Below are positions 1 to 13,153 of a stretch of 64,000 nucleotides of DNA, in pieces. Below the pieces are notes generated by a model. That model was not told where the DNA came from and ran no database searches. It saw only the letters and a program-made list of their open reading frames with translations. A program made the translations under genes and the position numbers. The number at the start of each line of letters is the position of its first letter. The first letter of the stretch is position 1. The DNA comes from Okibacterium sp. HSC-33S16. Its GTDB lineage: Bacteria; Actinomycetota; Actinomycetes; Actinomycetales; Microbacteriaceae. The stretch covers positions 682,001 through 746,000 of the forward strand of contig NZ_JALJZZ010000001.1 in assembly GCF_024171565.1 (NCBI RefSeq), given 5' to 3'.

Positions 1-1176
1 GAGGCGATTGAGGCGTACACGGATGCCATGCGCCAAGTGGGCAATCCGGCCTCGATTCACTCGCAGGGACAGTCGGCCAAACGCATGTTGGAAGAGGCAC
101 GCGAAGTCATCGCCTCATCCCTCGGCTGCGACCCCATCGAGGTTGTCCTCACCTCCGGTGGAACCGAATCGATCAACCTCGCTCTCAAGGGGATCTACTG
201 GAAACGCAACGCGGATGCCACGCGGCCGGTAATCCTCGCACCCGGCGGTGAACACCACGCGACGATCGACACCCTCGAGTGGCTCGAGAAGCACGAGGGT
301 GCGCACATTGCCTGGCTTCCGCTCGACGACGAAGGGTCCGTCGACCCGGCCGCCGTCGAGCGCGCGCTCGCCGAACACGGGTCCCGGGTTGCGCTGATCA
401 CGCTGCTGTGGGCCAACAACGAGGTCGGAACGATCCAGCCGATCACCGAGATCGCGGCGCTCGCCGCGGCCCACGATGTTCCGCTGCACGTCGACGCTGT
501 TGCGGCATACGGCTACCTGCCGATCGACTTTGCGGCCGTGCGTCGCGCGTCAGGAAGCACCGGCAATGCCGGGCTCGTCGGCTTGAGCATCTCAGCACAC
601 AAGGTCGGCGGGCCGGTGGGCATCGGAGCCCTCGTCGTCTCCCGCTCCGCAGCCGTTGAACCGCTGTTGCACGGGGGAGGCCAGCAGCGACAGGTGCGCT
701 CGGGCACCCAAGACGTTGCCGGCACCGTGGCGTTCGCCGTTGCGGCGCGACAGGCCGACGCCAGGCTGGCCGTCGAGCCGGCACGGTTAACCGCCCTCCG
801 CGACCGGGTGATTGACGGAGTGTTGGTGGCGGTGCCCTCGGCACGTCTGAACGGGCCGACCGGCGACCGGCGACTCCCCGGCAACGCCCACTTCGCTTTC
901 CCAGGTTGTGAGGGCGACTCCCTGCTGTTCCTCCTCGACATGGCTGGCGTCTCGGTTTCCACCGGGTCAGCCTGCCAGGCCGGGATCCCCGAACCCTCGC
1001 ACGTGCTCCGTGCCATGGGTAGAAGCGAACTCGACGCTCGCGGCGCCCTGCGGGTCACCCTGGGCCACTCCACAACCGACGCCGACGTTGACGCGCTGCT
1101 CGCCGCGGTTCCGCAGGCATACGCGCAGGCGGCGCGCGCCGGGCTCTCCGATCGCACCACAGCGCTCGGTTCCTGA
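1..1176 (+). CDS. Cysteine desulfurase (NifS/IscS family), 5' end outside window
   Basis: PLP-dependent enzyme that takes sulfur from L-cysteine as a protein persulfide for iron-sulfur clusters and tRNA thiolation. The frame is open from base 1, and the first residues visible (ending GNPASIH) normally lie about 20 residues into the family, so only a short N-terminus is missing. The PLP Schiff-base lysine is in SAHKVGG (codon 601-603), the aspartate that holds the pyridine ring is in HVDA, and the catalytic cysteine is in GSACQAG (codon 973-975). The next gene, 42 bases on, is mnmA, whose product needs persulfide sulfur, so sulfur transfer to MnmA is a reasonable inference. The family is certain; the choice between the iron-sulfur and tRNA branches is not. 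Confidence 0.93.
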   Translation, partial: EAIEAYTDAMRQVGNPASIHSQGQSAKRMLEEAREVIASSLGCDPIEVVLTSGGTESINLALKGIYWKRNADATRPVILAPGGEHHATIDTLEWLEKHEGAHIAWLPLDDEGSVDPAAVERALAEHGSRVALITLLWANNEVGTIQPITEIAALAAAHDVPLHVDAVAAYGYLPIDFAAVRRASGSTGNAGLVGLSISAHKVGGPVGIGALVVSRSAAVEPLLHGGGQQRQVRSGTQDVAGTVAFAVAARQADARLAVEPARLTALRDRVIDGVLVAVPSARLNGPTGDRRLPGNAHFAFPGCEGDSLLFLLDMAGVSVSTGSACQAGIPEPSHVLRAMGRSELDARGALRVTLGHSTTDADVDALLAAVPQAYAQAARAGLSDRTTALGS

Positions 1177-1206
1177 TTCGACAGCGCGCATGCAGAAAGC
1201 GGCGCG

Positions 1207-1212
1207 TACACT
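1207..1212 (+). promoter_or_regulatory. -10 element TACACT of mnmA
   Basis: TACACT is followed by six bases and then the GTG start of mnmA, which predicts a leaderless mRNA. No clear -35 is visible. Confidence 0.55.
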
Positions 1213-1218
1213 GTTCCG

Positions 1219-2343
1219 GTGAAGGTTTTAGCAGCTATGTCAGGCGGAGTTGACTCCGCGGTCGCCGCAGCGCGGGCGGTTGAGGCCGGCCACGAGGTGG
1301 TCGGAGTGCACCTGGCCCTGAGCCGAATGCCCGGCACCCTGCGCACCGGAAGCCGCGGTTGCTGCACCATCGAAGACTCGATGGACGCGCAGCGCGCCGC
1401 CAACATCATCGGAATCCCGTATTACGTGTGGGACTTCTCGGAGCGATTCAAGCTCGACGTGGTCGATGACTTCATCGCCGAATACGCGGCGGGACGCACC
1501 CCCAACCCGTGCATGCGGTGCAACGAGAAAATCAAATTTGCCGCACTCCTCGAGAAGGCCATCGACCTTGGCTTTGACGCGGTCTGCACCGGCCACTACG
1601 CGACGATCCTGACCGACGCCGACGGCAACAAGGAACTGCACCGCGCGAGTGCGTGGGCGAAAGATCAGAGCTATGTGCTCGGTGTGCTCACGGCTGAGCA
1701 GATCGAACACTCGCTGTTTCCGCTTGGCGCAACGCCGTCCAAGGCCGAGGTGCGTGCTGAGGCCGCGGCTCGCGGTTTCAGTGTTGCCAACAAGCCAGAC
1801 AGCCACGACATTTGTTTCATCCCCGACGGCGACACCCGCGGCTGGCTTGCCGACCGAGTCGGCGCTGAGAAGGGCGAAATCCTGGATCGGAACGGGTCCG
1901 TTGTCGGCTCGCACGAGGGTGCGCAGGCTTTCACCGTCGGCCAGCGCCGGGGCCTCAATCTCGGTGTGCCCGACCCGGACGGCCGTCCGCGGTTTGTCCT
2001 CGAGGTGCGGACGAAGACCAACGAGGTGGTCGTTGGACCGAAGGAAGCGTTGGCCATCGGCGAGATCGCCGGGTCACGGTTCACCTGGGCCGGTGTCGCG
2101 CCGTCGCATCCCGAGCTCGCGTTCGAGTGCGACGTACAGATCCGTGCGCACGCTGATCCGGTGCCCGCCGTTGCTGTCGTGCAGCCCAACGCCGAAACCG
2201 GAGAGCCTGAGTTGATGATTCGACCACGCACACCGCTCGATGGTGTCGCTCCCGGACAGACCGCCGTGGTTTACGTCGGCACGCGCGTGCTCGGCCAGTG
2301 CACCATTGACCGTACGGTGAGCGCGGTTCCAGCGAACGCATAA
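1219..2343 (+). CDS. mnmA: tRNA-specific 2-thiouridylase MnmA
   Basis: Uses ATP and persulfide sulfur to form 2-thiouridine at position 34 of tRNA-Lys, -Glu and -Gln. The ATP PP-loop SGGVDS is at residues 8-13, the cysteine in NPCMRC is residue 98, and the nucleophilic cysteine in DICF is residue 199; both cysteines match the E. coli enzyme pattern. The length of 374 residues is normal. The GTG start is chosen because the protein begins directly with the PP-loop strand and a -10 element sits six bases upstream. The cysteine desulfurase just upstream is the likely sulfur donor. A 70-base gap separates it from the next gene. Confidence 0.96.
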   Translation: MKVLAAMSGGVDSAVAAARAVEAGHEVVGVHLALSRMPGTLRTGSRGCCTIEDSMDAQRAANIIGIPYYVWDFSERFKLDVVDDFIAEYAAGRTPNPCMRCNEKIKFAALLEKAIDLGFDAVCTGHYATILTDADGNKELHRASAWAKDQSYVLGVLTAEQIEHSLFPLGATPSKAEVRAEAAARGFSVANKPDSHDICFIPDGDTRGWLADRVGAEKGEILDRNGSVVGSHEGAQAFTVGQRRGLNLGVPDPDGRPRFVLEVRTKTNEVVVGPKEALAIGEIAGSRFTWAGVAPSHPELAFECDVQIRAHADPVPAVAVVQPNAETGEPELMIRPRTPLDGVAPGQTAVVYVGTRVLGQCTIDRTVSAVPANA

Positions 2344-2410
2344 TGCACCCGCCGCACAGTGTGCGCGAACGGGGGCCGTGGCATCCGTATGGTGATTGCT
2401 GATCCTGCGC

Positions 2411-2416
2411 TATCTT
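2411..2416 (+). promoter_or_regulatory. -10 element TATCTT of the MFS gene
   Basis: TATCTT is followed by seven bases and GTG. The hexamer contains the alternative TTG codon at 2415, which argues for the GTG as start. Confidence 0.45.
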
Positions 2417-2423
2417 GACTGGC

Positions 2424-3689
2424 GTGTCCACAACGACCGATGGAGCGCCTCGTGCGATCACTGAACCGACCCGACGGGTTTCTGCTGGCTGGATAGCGCT
2501 GTTCTCGGCGGCATGGCTGGGTATCTGGATGGCGCAACTCACGCCGATCCAATTGCTGTTGCCGGTGCAGGTCGACGCAGCTGTTTCGCCGGCCAACTGG
2601 ATCGACAGCGTCGTGGCGTTCGGCATCATCTCGGGAGCGGCAGGACTGTGCGCGCTCGTCGTTTTCCCGCTCACCGGAGCACTGTCCGATCGAACGACCT
2701 CGCGCTTCGGGCGACGCCGACCGTGGATTGCGGTCGGCGCTCTGCTGTTCGCGGCAGCTCTCGCGCTGCTGGGTTATCAGAACGCCATCGTTGCGGTTGG
2801 CGTTCTCTGGTGCTTCGCCCTGTCGGGGTTCTGTATGCTTACGGCCGCGCTGACGGCGGTGATCTCTGACCAGGTGCCGGTCAGCCAGCGTGGAACAGTC
2901 TCCGGATGGATGAGCGCGCCTCAGGCGATCGGGGTCATCCTCGGCGTTGCGCTCGTGACCTTCCTGGCACTCGGTCAGGTCGTCGGCTATCTGGTCGTAT
3001 CGATAGCGCTTCTTGTGCTCGTCTGCCCGTTCCTGCTTCTCTTGCCGGATGAGGTGCTGCCTGTCGGCGAGCGCGCTCCACTCACGGTGCGCTCGTTTGT
3101 CGCGGGCCTGTGGATCGATCCGCGGACCCACCCGGACTTCGGCTGGACTCTGCTCGGCCGTGTGCTGGTGAACCTTGGAAATGCTCTGGGCACCACGCTT
3201 CTGCTCTACTTCCTCACCTATGGGCTCCTGGTGGATGATCCTGAGGACGGACTGCTTGGGCTGACGTTGGTTTATATGGTGTTCGTCATTCTGGCGTCGG
3301 TGATTCTGGGGAACCTGTCTGACCGGCTCGGGCGCAGGAAAAGCTTCGTCTTCGTGGCTGCGGCGCTGCAGGGGGTGGCTGCTCTCGTTCTGGCGTTCGT
3401 GCCGAGCTTCGAGGCGGCCCTGGTCGCGGCTGCACTGCTCGGAATCGGCTACGGCTGTTTCCTCTCCGTTGACCAGGCCCTCGCGACCCAGGTTCTCCCG
3501 GCGCAGGAGGACAGGGGTAAGGACCTCGGCATCATGAATATCGCGACGGCGGTGCCGCAGGCGTTCGCACCCCTGGTCGGCGCACTCGCTGTCGCAGCGT
3601 CCGGTGGCTTTGCCGCGCTGTTTGTGGCCGCGGGTATCGCCGCTCTTCTCGGCGCCGTTGCGATCATTCCTGTGCGGTCGGTTCGGTGA
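2424..3689 (+). CDS. MFS transporter, 12-helix, substrate unknown
   Basis: Polytopic membrane protein of about 421 residues with roughly twelve hydrophobic segments. The family signature between helices 2 and 3 is visible as a GALSDR stretch followed by SRFGRRRPW, and a second, related loop, NLSDRLGRRKS, appears in the C-terminal half, as expected from the internal duplication of MFS proteins. The FGRRRPW form resembles sugar/cation symporter-type MFS members, but the substrate cannot be read from sequence. The GTG at 2424 is preferred over TTG at 2415 because the latter lies inside the probable -10 element. The gene stands alone between mnmA and ligA. Confidence 0.85.
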   Translation: MSTTTDGAPRAITEPTRRVSAGWIALFSAAWLGIWMAQLTPIQLLLPVQVDAAVSPANWIDSVVAFGIISGAAGLCALVVFPLTGALSDRTTSRFGRRRPWIAVGALLFAAALALLGYQNAIVAVGVLWCFALSGFCMLTAALTAVISDQVPVSQRGTVSGWMSAPQAIGVILGVALVTFLALGQVVGYLVVSIALLVLVCPFLLLLPDEVLPVGERAPLTVRSFVAGLWIDPRTHPDFGWTLLGRVLVNLGNALGTTLLLYFLTYGLLVDDPEDGLLGLTLVYMVFVILASVILGNLSDRLGRRKSFVFVAAALQGVAALVLAFVPSFEAALVAAALLGIGYGCFLSVDQALATQVLPAQEDRGKDLGIMNIATAVPQAFAPLVGALAVAASGGFAALFVAAGIAALLGAVAIIPVRSVR

Positions 3690-3731
3690 CGTCGGCGACG
3701 CAACCCCTTCGAGAGCGTCAGTGGGTTTCTC

Positions 3732-7726
<3,995 letters not shown>

Positions 7727-7733
7727 TTGTCCC

Positions 7734-7739
7734 ACTCTA
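7734..7739 (-). promoter_or_regulatory. -10 element TAGAGT of the acyl-CoA ligase
   Basis: Read on the minus strand, TAGAGT is followed by seven bases and the GTG at 7726, predicting a leaderless mRNA. Confidence 0.5.
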
Positions 7740-7782
7740 ATCCCGGCCCACTCTGGCGACGAGTCGGGACATCCAGCCGCAA

Positions 7783-7788
7783 TACAAT
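7783..7788 (+). promoter_or_regulatory. -10 element TACAAT of gatCAB
   Basis: A near-consensus -10 lies 35 bases before the gatC ATG. It would give a leader of about 30 bases containing the ribosome-binding site GGAG at 7815-7818. No TTGACA-like -35 is evident. Confidence 0.5.
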
Positions 7789-7823
7789 GGAAGAACACCC
7801 CAGTACTTATGTGACGGAGACCT

Positions 7824-8123
7824 ATGTCTGAAATTTCCGAGGAGCAGGTGGCGCATCTGGCGAACCTTGCCCGCATCGCCCTCACTCCCGAGGAGATCTC
7901 GAGTCTCACGACCGAGCTCGACCAGATCGTCGACAGCATCGCCAAGGTGCAGGAGGTTGCGACGCCTGACGTCCCTGCGACCAGCCACCCGGTTCCGCTG
8001 TCCAACGTGTTCCGTCCCGATGTCGTCGGCGAGACGCTGACCATCGAGCAGGCGTTGCAGAACGCACCCGAGCAGGCGGACAACCGATTCAAAGTATCGG
8101 CGATCCTGGGGGAGGAGCAGTAA
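7824..8123 (+). CDS. gatC: Glutamyl/aspartyl-tRNA amidotransferase subunit C
   Basis: Small helical subunit that wraps around GatA and stabilises the GatCAB complex, which converts Glu-tRNA(Gln) and/or Asp-tRNA(Asn) to the correct amide. At 99 residues it has the expected size, with the N-terminal pattern [14 protein letters not shown] typical of GatC and the usual conserved PLSNVFRPD segment near residue 58. An SD-like GGAG precedes the ATG. The TAA stop overlaps the gatA ATG in TAATG, so translation of the two is probably coupled. Confidence 0.96.
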   Translation: MSEISEEQVAHLANLARIALTPEEISSLTTELDQIVDSIAKVQEVATPDVPATSHPVPLSNVFRPDVVGETLTIEQALQNAPEQADNRFKVSAILGEEQ

Positions 8124-9634
8124 TGACCGACATCATTCGGATGACCGCTGCCGACCTGTCCACGCACCTGCAGAGCGGCGAGATCAGTGCGGTCGACGCA
8201 ACCCAGGCGCACCTGGACCGCATTGAAGCCGTCGACACCGACGTACACGCATTCCTTGCCGTGTCGTCAGACGCGCTCGACACCGCTCGCCGCATCGACG
8301 AGCGTCGCGCCGCGGGCGAAAAGCTGGGCCCGCTCGCGGGGATTCCACTCGCCGTCAAGGATGTTCTCGTCACCACCGACATGCCGTCTACCTCGGGAAG
8401 CAAAATCCTCGAGGGCTACATGTCGCCCTTCGACGCCACCGTCGTGCGTTTGTCGCGCGAAGCCGGATTGATTCCGATCGGCAAGACGAACATGGACGAG
8501 TTCGCCATGGGGTCATCGACCGAGCACTCTGCCTACGGGCCGACCCGCAACCCGTGGGACCTTGACCGGATTCCCGGCGGTTCGGGCGGTGGATCGGCAG
8601 CTGCCGTCGCCGCTTTCGAGGCGCCGCTCGCTCTCGGCAGCGACACCGGTGGATCGATCCGCCAGCCGGCCCACGTCACGGGAACCGTCGGTGTCAAGCC
8701 GACCTACGGTGCCGTCAGCCGCTACGGAGCCATCGCCCTCGCGTCCTCGCTTGACCAGGTCGGTCCGGTGACACGAACCGTTCTCGATGCCGGCCTGCTG
8801 CACGACGTCATCGCGCAGCATGACCCGCACGACTCCACCTCGCTCACCGACACCTGGCCGTCCATGGCCGAGGCAGCCCGATCGGGCGCCCGCGGAGACG
8901 GCCTGGCCGGTCTCAAGGTCGGCGTCGTCCGTGAACTCAGCGGCGACGGCTTCCAGGCTGGCGTTCAGAGCCGGTTCGAAGAGACCGTTGCCCTGCTCAC
9001 CGCTCAGGGCGCCGAAGTCATCGAGGTCAGCGCACCGCACTTCGAATACGCGGTCGCGGCGTACTACCTGATCCTGCCTGCGGAAGCCTCGAGCAACCTC
9101 GCCAAGTTCGACTCGGTTCGGTTCGGCATGCGTGTGCAACCCGACGGCGGCGGAACCGTCGAACAGGTCATGGCGGCAACACGCGAAGCCGGATTTGGTC
9201 CCGAGGTCAAACGACGCATCATCCTGGGCACCTACGCACTGAGCGCGGGTTACTACGACGCCTACTACGGCAGCGCGCAGAAGGTACGTACGCTCATCCA
9301 GCGCGACTTCACCGCGGCGTTCGAGCAGGTCGATGTGCTCGTCACCCCGAGTGCTCCGACGACGGCGTTCAAGTTCGGCGAAAAGCTCGCCGACCCGATG
9401 GCCATGTACCTCAACGACATCACCACGATTCCCGCGAACCTTGCCGGTATCCCCGGCATCAGCGTTCCGATCGGGCTTGCGCCGGAGGATGGCCTTCCGG
9501 TCGGTATTCAGGTCATGGCACCGCAGCGTGAAGACGCCCGTCTCTACCGCGTTGGAGCGGCAATCGAAGCTTTGCTTGAGCAGCAGTGGGGTCACACGTT
9601 GATTTCCAAGGCTCCGGCACTGGGAGGAAAATAA
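8123..9634 (+). CDS. gatA: Glutamyl/aspartyl-tRNA amidotransferase subunit A
   Basis: Amidase-signature subunit that hydrolyses glutamine and supplies ammonia to GatB. The catalytic triad is readable: Lys79 in AVKD, the cis-serine Ser154 in GGSGGGS and the nucleophile Ser178 in DTGGSIR, the same numbering as the well-studied Staphylococcus enzyme. The length of 503 residues is normal. The start overlaps the gatC stop (TAATG) and the stop overlaps the gatB start in the same way. Presence of the full operon suggests the organism makes Gln-tRNA, Asn-tRNA or both by transamidation; this window does not show whether glnS or asnS exist. Confidence 0.97.
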   Translation: MTDIIRMTAADLSTHLQSGEISAVDATQAHLDRIEAVDTDVHAFLAVSSDALDTARRIDERRAAGEKLGPLAGIPLAVKDVLVTTDMPSTSGSKILEGYMSPFDATVVRLSREAGLIPIGKTNMDEFAMGSSTEHSAYGPTRNPWDLDRIPGGSGGGSAAAVAAFEAPLALGSDTGGSIRQPAHVTGTVGVKPTYGAVSRYGAIALASSLDQVGPVTRTVLDAGLLHDVIAQHDPHDSTSLTDTWPSMAEAARSGARGDGLAGLKVGVVRELSGDGFQAGVQSRFEETVALLTAQGAEVIEVSAPHFEYAVAAYYLILPAEASSNLAKFDSVRFGMRVQPDGGGTVEQVMAATREAGFGPEVKRRIILGTYALSAGYYDAYYGSAQKVRTLIQRDFTAAFEQVDVLVTPSAPTTAFKFGEKLADPMAMYLNDITTIPANLAGIPGISVPIGLAPEDGLPVGIQVMAPQREDARLYRVGAAIEALLEQQWGHTLISKAPALGGK

Positions 9635-11148
9635 TGGCGAAAGACGCCCTGATGGACTACGACAAGGCGCTTGAGCTGTTCGAGCCGGTGCTCGGCTTCG
9701 AGGTCCACGTCGAGCTGAACACCAAGACCAAGATGTTCTCGGCTGCCCCGAACGAATTCGGGTCCGCACCGAACACGAACGTGTCCCCGGTTTGCCTGGG
9801 CCTTCCCGGGTCGCTTCCCGTCGTCAACGAGCAGGCCGTTCGGTACGCCATCAGCCTGGGCCTCGCGCTCGGTTGCTCGATCGCTCCGTCGTCACGGTTC
9901 GCTCGCAAGAACTATTTCTACCCTGACCTGGCGAAGAACTACCAGATCTCCCAGTACGACGAGCCGATCGCGTTCGACGGTTCGGTGGACGTTGAGATGC
10001 CCGACGGCCGCATCGTTCCGATCTCCATCGAGCGTGCGCACATGGAAGAGGACGCCGGAAAGCTCACCCACGTCGGCGGGTCGACCGGTCGCATCCAGGG
10101 CGCCGAGTACTCCCTCGTCGATTACAACCGTGCGGGAGTTCCCCTGGTTGAGATCGTCACGAACATTATTTATGGGGCAGAAGCGGATGCTCCGGAGCTC
10201 GCAAAAGCGTACGTCGCGACCATCCGTGACATCGTCACAAGCCTGGGCATCTCGGACGCCAAGATGGAGCGCGGCAACCTGCGTTGCGACGCGAACATCT
10301 CGCTCCGTCCCCGCACAGCGGAGGGCGAACCACCTGCACCGCTCGGCACACGCACCGAAACCAAGAACGTCAACTCGCTGCGCTCGGTCGAGCGCGCCAT
10401 TCGGTACGAGATCCAGCGTCAGGCTGCGATCCTCGCCGATGGTGGCACCATCACGCAGGAAACCCGTCACTGGCACGAAGACACCGGGCGCACGAGCGCT
10501 GGTCGGCCGAAGAGCGACGCCGACGACTACCGGTACTTCCCTGAGCCCGATTTGCTGCCCGTCGAACCGAGCCTCGAACTCATCGAAGAACTGCGATCCG
10601 CGTTGCCGGAGCCCCCGGCCGCTCGTCGCCGTCGGCTGAAGGCCGAGTGGGGCTTCACCGACCTCGAGTTCCAGGATGTTGTCAACGGCGGGCTGCTCGT
10701 GGAGATCACCGAGACGGTTGCTGCTGGCGCGTCACCCGCCGCCGCGCGCAAATGGTGGACCGGGGAGATCAGCCGGATCGCGAATGTGCAGGGGGCGGAA
10801 GCATCCGCTCTCGTCTCGCCACAAAATGTTGCGGCTCTCGCTGCGCTGGTCGACGCCGGAACGCTCACTGACAAGCTCGCACGCCAGGTGCTCGAAGGTG
10901 TCATCGCCGGTGAGGGAACCCCCCAAGACGTCGTCGACGCCCGCGGTCTCGCCGTTGTGTCCGACGATGGCGCGCTGATTGCGGCCATCGACGATGCACT
11001 GGCGTCACAGCCCGACGTGCTGGCGAAGATCCGCGACGGCAAGGTGCAGGCGGCCGGTGCCGTCATCGGTGCGGTGATGAAGGCGATGAAGGGCCAGGCC
11101 GACGCTGCTCGCGTGCGTGAACTGGTGTTGGAACGGGCGCAAAGCTAG
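9634..11148 (+). CDS. gatB: Glutamyl/aspartyl-tRNA amidotransferase subunit B
   Basis: Kinase/transamidase subunit that binds the mischarged tRNA. The N-terminal region has the characteristic GFEVHVEL and TKMFSAAPN motifs, and the central part has [18 protein letters not shown], a family hallmark. The C-terminal YqeY-like tail (about residues 360-504) ends with the [19 protein letters not shown] segment that contacts tRNA. The length is 504 residues. The ATG at 9634 is used because it overlaps the gatA stop (TAATG) and a GGAGG motif precedes it; an in-frame extension to 9586 would run through gatA. Confidence 0.97.
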   Translation: MAKDALMDYDKALELFEPVLGFEVHVELNTKTKMFSAAPNEFGSAPNTNVSPVCLGLPGSLPVVNEQAVRYAISLGLALGCSIAPSSRFARKNYFYPDLAKNYQISQYDEPIAFDGSVDVEMPDGRIVPISIERAHMEEDAGKLTHVGGSTGRIQGAEYSLVDYNRAGVPLVEIVTNIIYGAEADAPELAKAYVATIRDIVTSLGISDAKMERGNLRCDANISLRPRTAEGEPPAPLGTRTETKNVNSLRSVERAIRYEIQRQAAILADGGTITQETRHWHEDTGRTSAGRPKSDADDYRYFPEPDLLPVEPSLELIEELRSALPEPPAARRRRLKAEWGFTDLEFQDVVNGGLLVEITETVAAGASPAAARKWWTGEISRIANVQGAEASALVSPQNVAALAALVDAGTLTDKLARQVLEGVIAGEGTPQDVVDARGLAVVSDDGALIAAIDDALASQPDVLAKIRDGKVQAAGAVIGAVMKAMKGQADAARVRELVLERAQS

Positions 11149-11166
11149 GTTGTAAACCCACTTCCC

Positions 11167-11181
11167 CCGCCGAAACGGCGG
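11167..11181 (+). repeat. Short inverted repeat after gatB
   Basis: CCGCCG, three adenines, CGGCGG. A stable small hairpin between the gatB stop and the next promoter with no T-run after it. It may help end gatCAB transcription or mark the end of the message. Confidence 0.3.
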
Positions 11182-11184
11182 AGG

Positions 11185-11190
11185 TACCAT
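11185..11190 (+). promoter_or_regulatory. -10 element TACCAT
   Basis: TACCAT, six bases, then the ATG at 11197, predicting a leaderless mRNA for the hypothetical gene. Confidence 0.45.
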
Positions 11191-11196
11191 CGGGCC

Positions 11197-11790
11197 ATGC
11201 TGGTGGAGGGTTCGATTCGCTGGCAGATCACCGAGGACTGCCCGAGGGATCTGCTCCTCGCGCTTGCCCTGAGAGACCTCGCGGGCCTCTCGGAGGAATG
11301 CGAAGAGCAGGTCCCTCCGGTGTTCCCTCCACCGGAGGCGATCTCGGTTCCCGACCTCGACCGTCGAGCTCTCGCTGCACAGTGGCGAGGGTGGTGGGCC
11401 GGCATTGTCCGGCGTGAGACTCGTCCGTTCATCAGTCAGGTGCGCCCGCCGCACTTTGAAGTTTTTGACCGGGCGCTTGAGCTCCAGGACCTGGTGTATT
11501 CCTGCTACGGCACGGTGACGGAGTGGGTCGAGGCGCGGCACGCCGAGTACCTCGCCGCCGTGAAGGCGCGGGAGCACCCGCTTGCTGACGCCTACGAACT
11601 GGTGCAGCGGCGGCAATTCGAACTCCGACGACAGACGGGCTCATTTCGACTCGATCTCGAGGTCCTTCCCGTCGCTCGACCGGGCGCATGGGTGGTCGCG
11701 CCAGACACGGTGATCATCGCTGAATCCCTGCGGGAGGACCCTCACGCGTTCCGTGAGTGGTTGAAGCCGGTTGTGATCGCTTTGGTCTGA
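11197..11790 (+). CDS. Conserved hypothetical protein, 197 residues
   Basis: I do not recognise a family. The protein is soluble, acidic in its first third and has no signal peptide or membrane segment. Visible features are a cluster of prolines (PPVFPPPE, about residues 44-51), a tryptophan-rich stretch QWRGWWAG near residue 67, and a helical middle part rich in Glu, Arg and Ala. Codon use matches neighbouring genes, and a -10 element sits six bases before the ATG, so I take it as a real gene. It lies between gatB and dinB and ends 44 bases before the dinB start. Nothing in the context gives a function. Confidence 0.7.
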   Translation: MLVEGSIRWQITEDCPRDLLLALALRDLAGLSEECEEQVPPVFPPPEAISVPDLDRRALAAQWRGWWAGIVRRETRPFISQVRPPHFEVFDRALELQDLVYSCYGTVTEWVEARHAEYLAAVKAREHPLADAYELVQRRQFELRRQTGSFRLDLEVLPVARPGAWVVAPDTVIIAESLREDPHAFREWLKPVVIALV

Positions 11791-11821
11791 CGCGAGAGGC
11801 TCCCGGGGCTGCCAAAACTGG

Positions 11822-11827
11822 GAGAAT
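11822..11827 (+). promoter_or_regulatory. -10-like GAGAAT of dinB
   Basis: GAGAAT, seven bases, then ATG at 11835. It fits the window's leaderless spacing but is a weak match to TANNNT. No LexA-type SOS box is visible next to it. Confidence 0.35.
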
Positions 11828-11834
11828 GGATGTT

Positions 11835-13088
11835 ATGAGTCGGCAGGATGGCAGCGCGCGTCAGGTGACGCAGGGTGTCGTCAACGACGATGGGGCACAC
11901 ATCCTGCACATCGACATGGACGCGTTCTTCGCGTCGGTTGAGCTGCTCGACTATCCCGAATTGCGCGGGAAGCCGGTGATTATTGGGAACCCGGAGGGGC
12001 GAAGCGTGGTGACGAGCGCCACCTACGAAGCTCGGCGGTTCGGGGTCACCGCGGCCATGCCGGTGTCGAAGGCCATTCGGCTTTGCCCGCAGGCCACGAT
12101 CCTTCCGCCCCATCACGAGCGCTATACCGAGTTCTCACGGCGGGTGATGGCGATTTTCCGTGACGCGACCCCGCTTGTCGAACCGTTGAGCATCGATGAA
12201 GCGTTTTTGGACGTCTCGGGGGCGCGCCGGTTGCTCGGATCGCCGGCCGTTGTCGGCCAGCACATCCGTGAGAGGGTACAGCGGGAGACCGGTCTGACCT
12301 GTTCGGTCGGTGCTGCGGCAACCAAGTTCGTCGCGAAGGTGGCGTCCGGCCGCGCCAAGCCGGACGGCTTGTTGGTTATCCCCCCGGCCGAGACCCTGGC
12401 CTTCCTGCACCCGCTGCCGATTCGGGCGTTGTGGGGTGTTGGGGCCAAGACTGAGGAATCACTCCTCCGCATCGGACTCCACACCGTCGGTGATGTCGCC
12501 GACACCCCGCTCGCGACCCTGACCCGGGCGGTCGGTGAGGCCACCGGCCGGAAGCTTCACGAACTCGCTCACGGTCGAGACGCCCGCAGCGTCGTGACGG
12601 CAACCGCCGAAAAAAGCATCGGCCACGAGGTCACTTTCCACACCGATGTCGCTGATCCGGCGCGGGTGCGACTGGAGATGCTCCGCTTGGCGGACCAGGT
12701 CGCGGCGCGACTGCGCCGCGCCGACCTCTTCGCCAGAACGGTGGCAATCAAGGTTCGGTTCGAGGACTTCACGACCGTCACACGGTCCCGTACCTTGGCG
12801 GAGCCCTCCAATGTTGGCCGCAGGCTCTATGAGGAAGCAAGCGAACTGCTCGCCGCTCTCGAGCTCAACGGTCGAGCCGTGCGACTTGTGGGCGTGCGAG
12901 CTGAACAGCTCACCGGCGAACACGACGCAATGGCAGCCCTGTGGGACCCTGACGAAGAGTGGCGGGAGGCGGAGACAACGATCGACTCCCTGCGGGCGCG
13001 GTTCGGCGGCCAAGCCGTGAGGCGCGCCTCCCTTCTGGGCCGAAAAGGTAACGACACAGCGGGCGGAACACGTGCCCCGTCTGCGTGA
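11835..13088 (+). CDS. dinB: DNA polymerase IV (Y-family, DinB)
   Basis: Error-prone translesion polymerase. The catalytic carboxylates are visible: Asp27 in HIDMDAFFASVE and Asp121-Glu122 in SIDEAFLDVSG. The fingers motif YEARRFGV and the helix-hairpin-helix WGVGAKT follow, then a little-finger domain. The length of 417 residues is slightly above E. coli DinB because of an N-terminal extension of about 20 residues before the palm, common in actinobacteria. Start choice: ATG 11835, with ATG 11826 nine bases upstream as the alternative; the long frame from 11757 would overlap the previous gene. I see no convincing QLxLF-type clamp motif at the C-terminus. Confidence 0.93.
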   Translation: MSRQDGSARQVTQGVVNDDGAHILHIDMDAFFASVELLDYPELRGKPVIIGNPEGRSVVTSATYEARRFGVTAAMPVSKAIRLCPQATILPPHHERYTEFSRRVMAIFRDATPLVEPLSIDEAFLDVSGARRLLGSPAVVGQHIRERVQRETGLTCSVGAAATKFVAKVASGRAKPDGLLVIPPAETLAFLHPLPIRALWGVGAKTEESLLRIGLHTVGDVADTPLATLTRAVGEATGRKLHELAHGRDARSVVTATAEKSIGHEVTFHTDVADPARVRLEMLRLADQVAARLRRADLFARTVAIKVRFEDFTTVTRSRTLAEPSNVGRRLYEEASELLAALELNGRAVRLVGVRAEQLTGEHDAMAALWDPDEEWREAETTIDSLRARFGGQAVRRASLLGRKGNDTAGGTRAPSA

Positions 13089-13141
13089 CGGGCAGATCGT
13101 CGTCGATGAAACAACCCGTGGCGCGCCTCGTGTCAGGCCGG

Positions 13142-13147
13142 TAGCGT
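13142..13147 (+). promoter_or_regulatory. -10 element TAGCGT
   Basis: TAGCGT, six bases, ATG at 13154, predicting a leaderless mRNA for the GerW-like gene. Confidence 0.5.
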
Positions 13148-13153
13148 GAGGCC

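Noticed and set aside
11700-11835. SOS (LexA) box upstream of dinB
   Set aside because: No sequence close to the actinobacterial TCGAAC-N4-GTTCGA pattern is present, so SOS control of this dinB is not supported.
13076-13092. Small hairpin CCCGTC-N5-GACGGG over the dinB stop codon
   Set aside because: Short stem, no T-run, overlaps coding sequence; not supported as a terminator.
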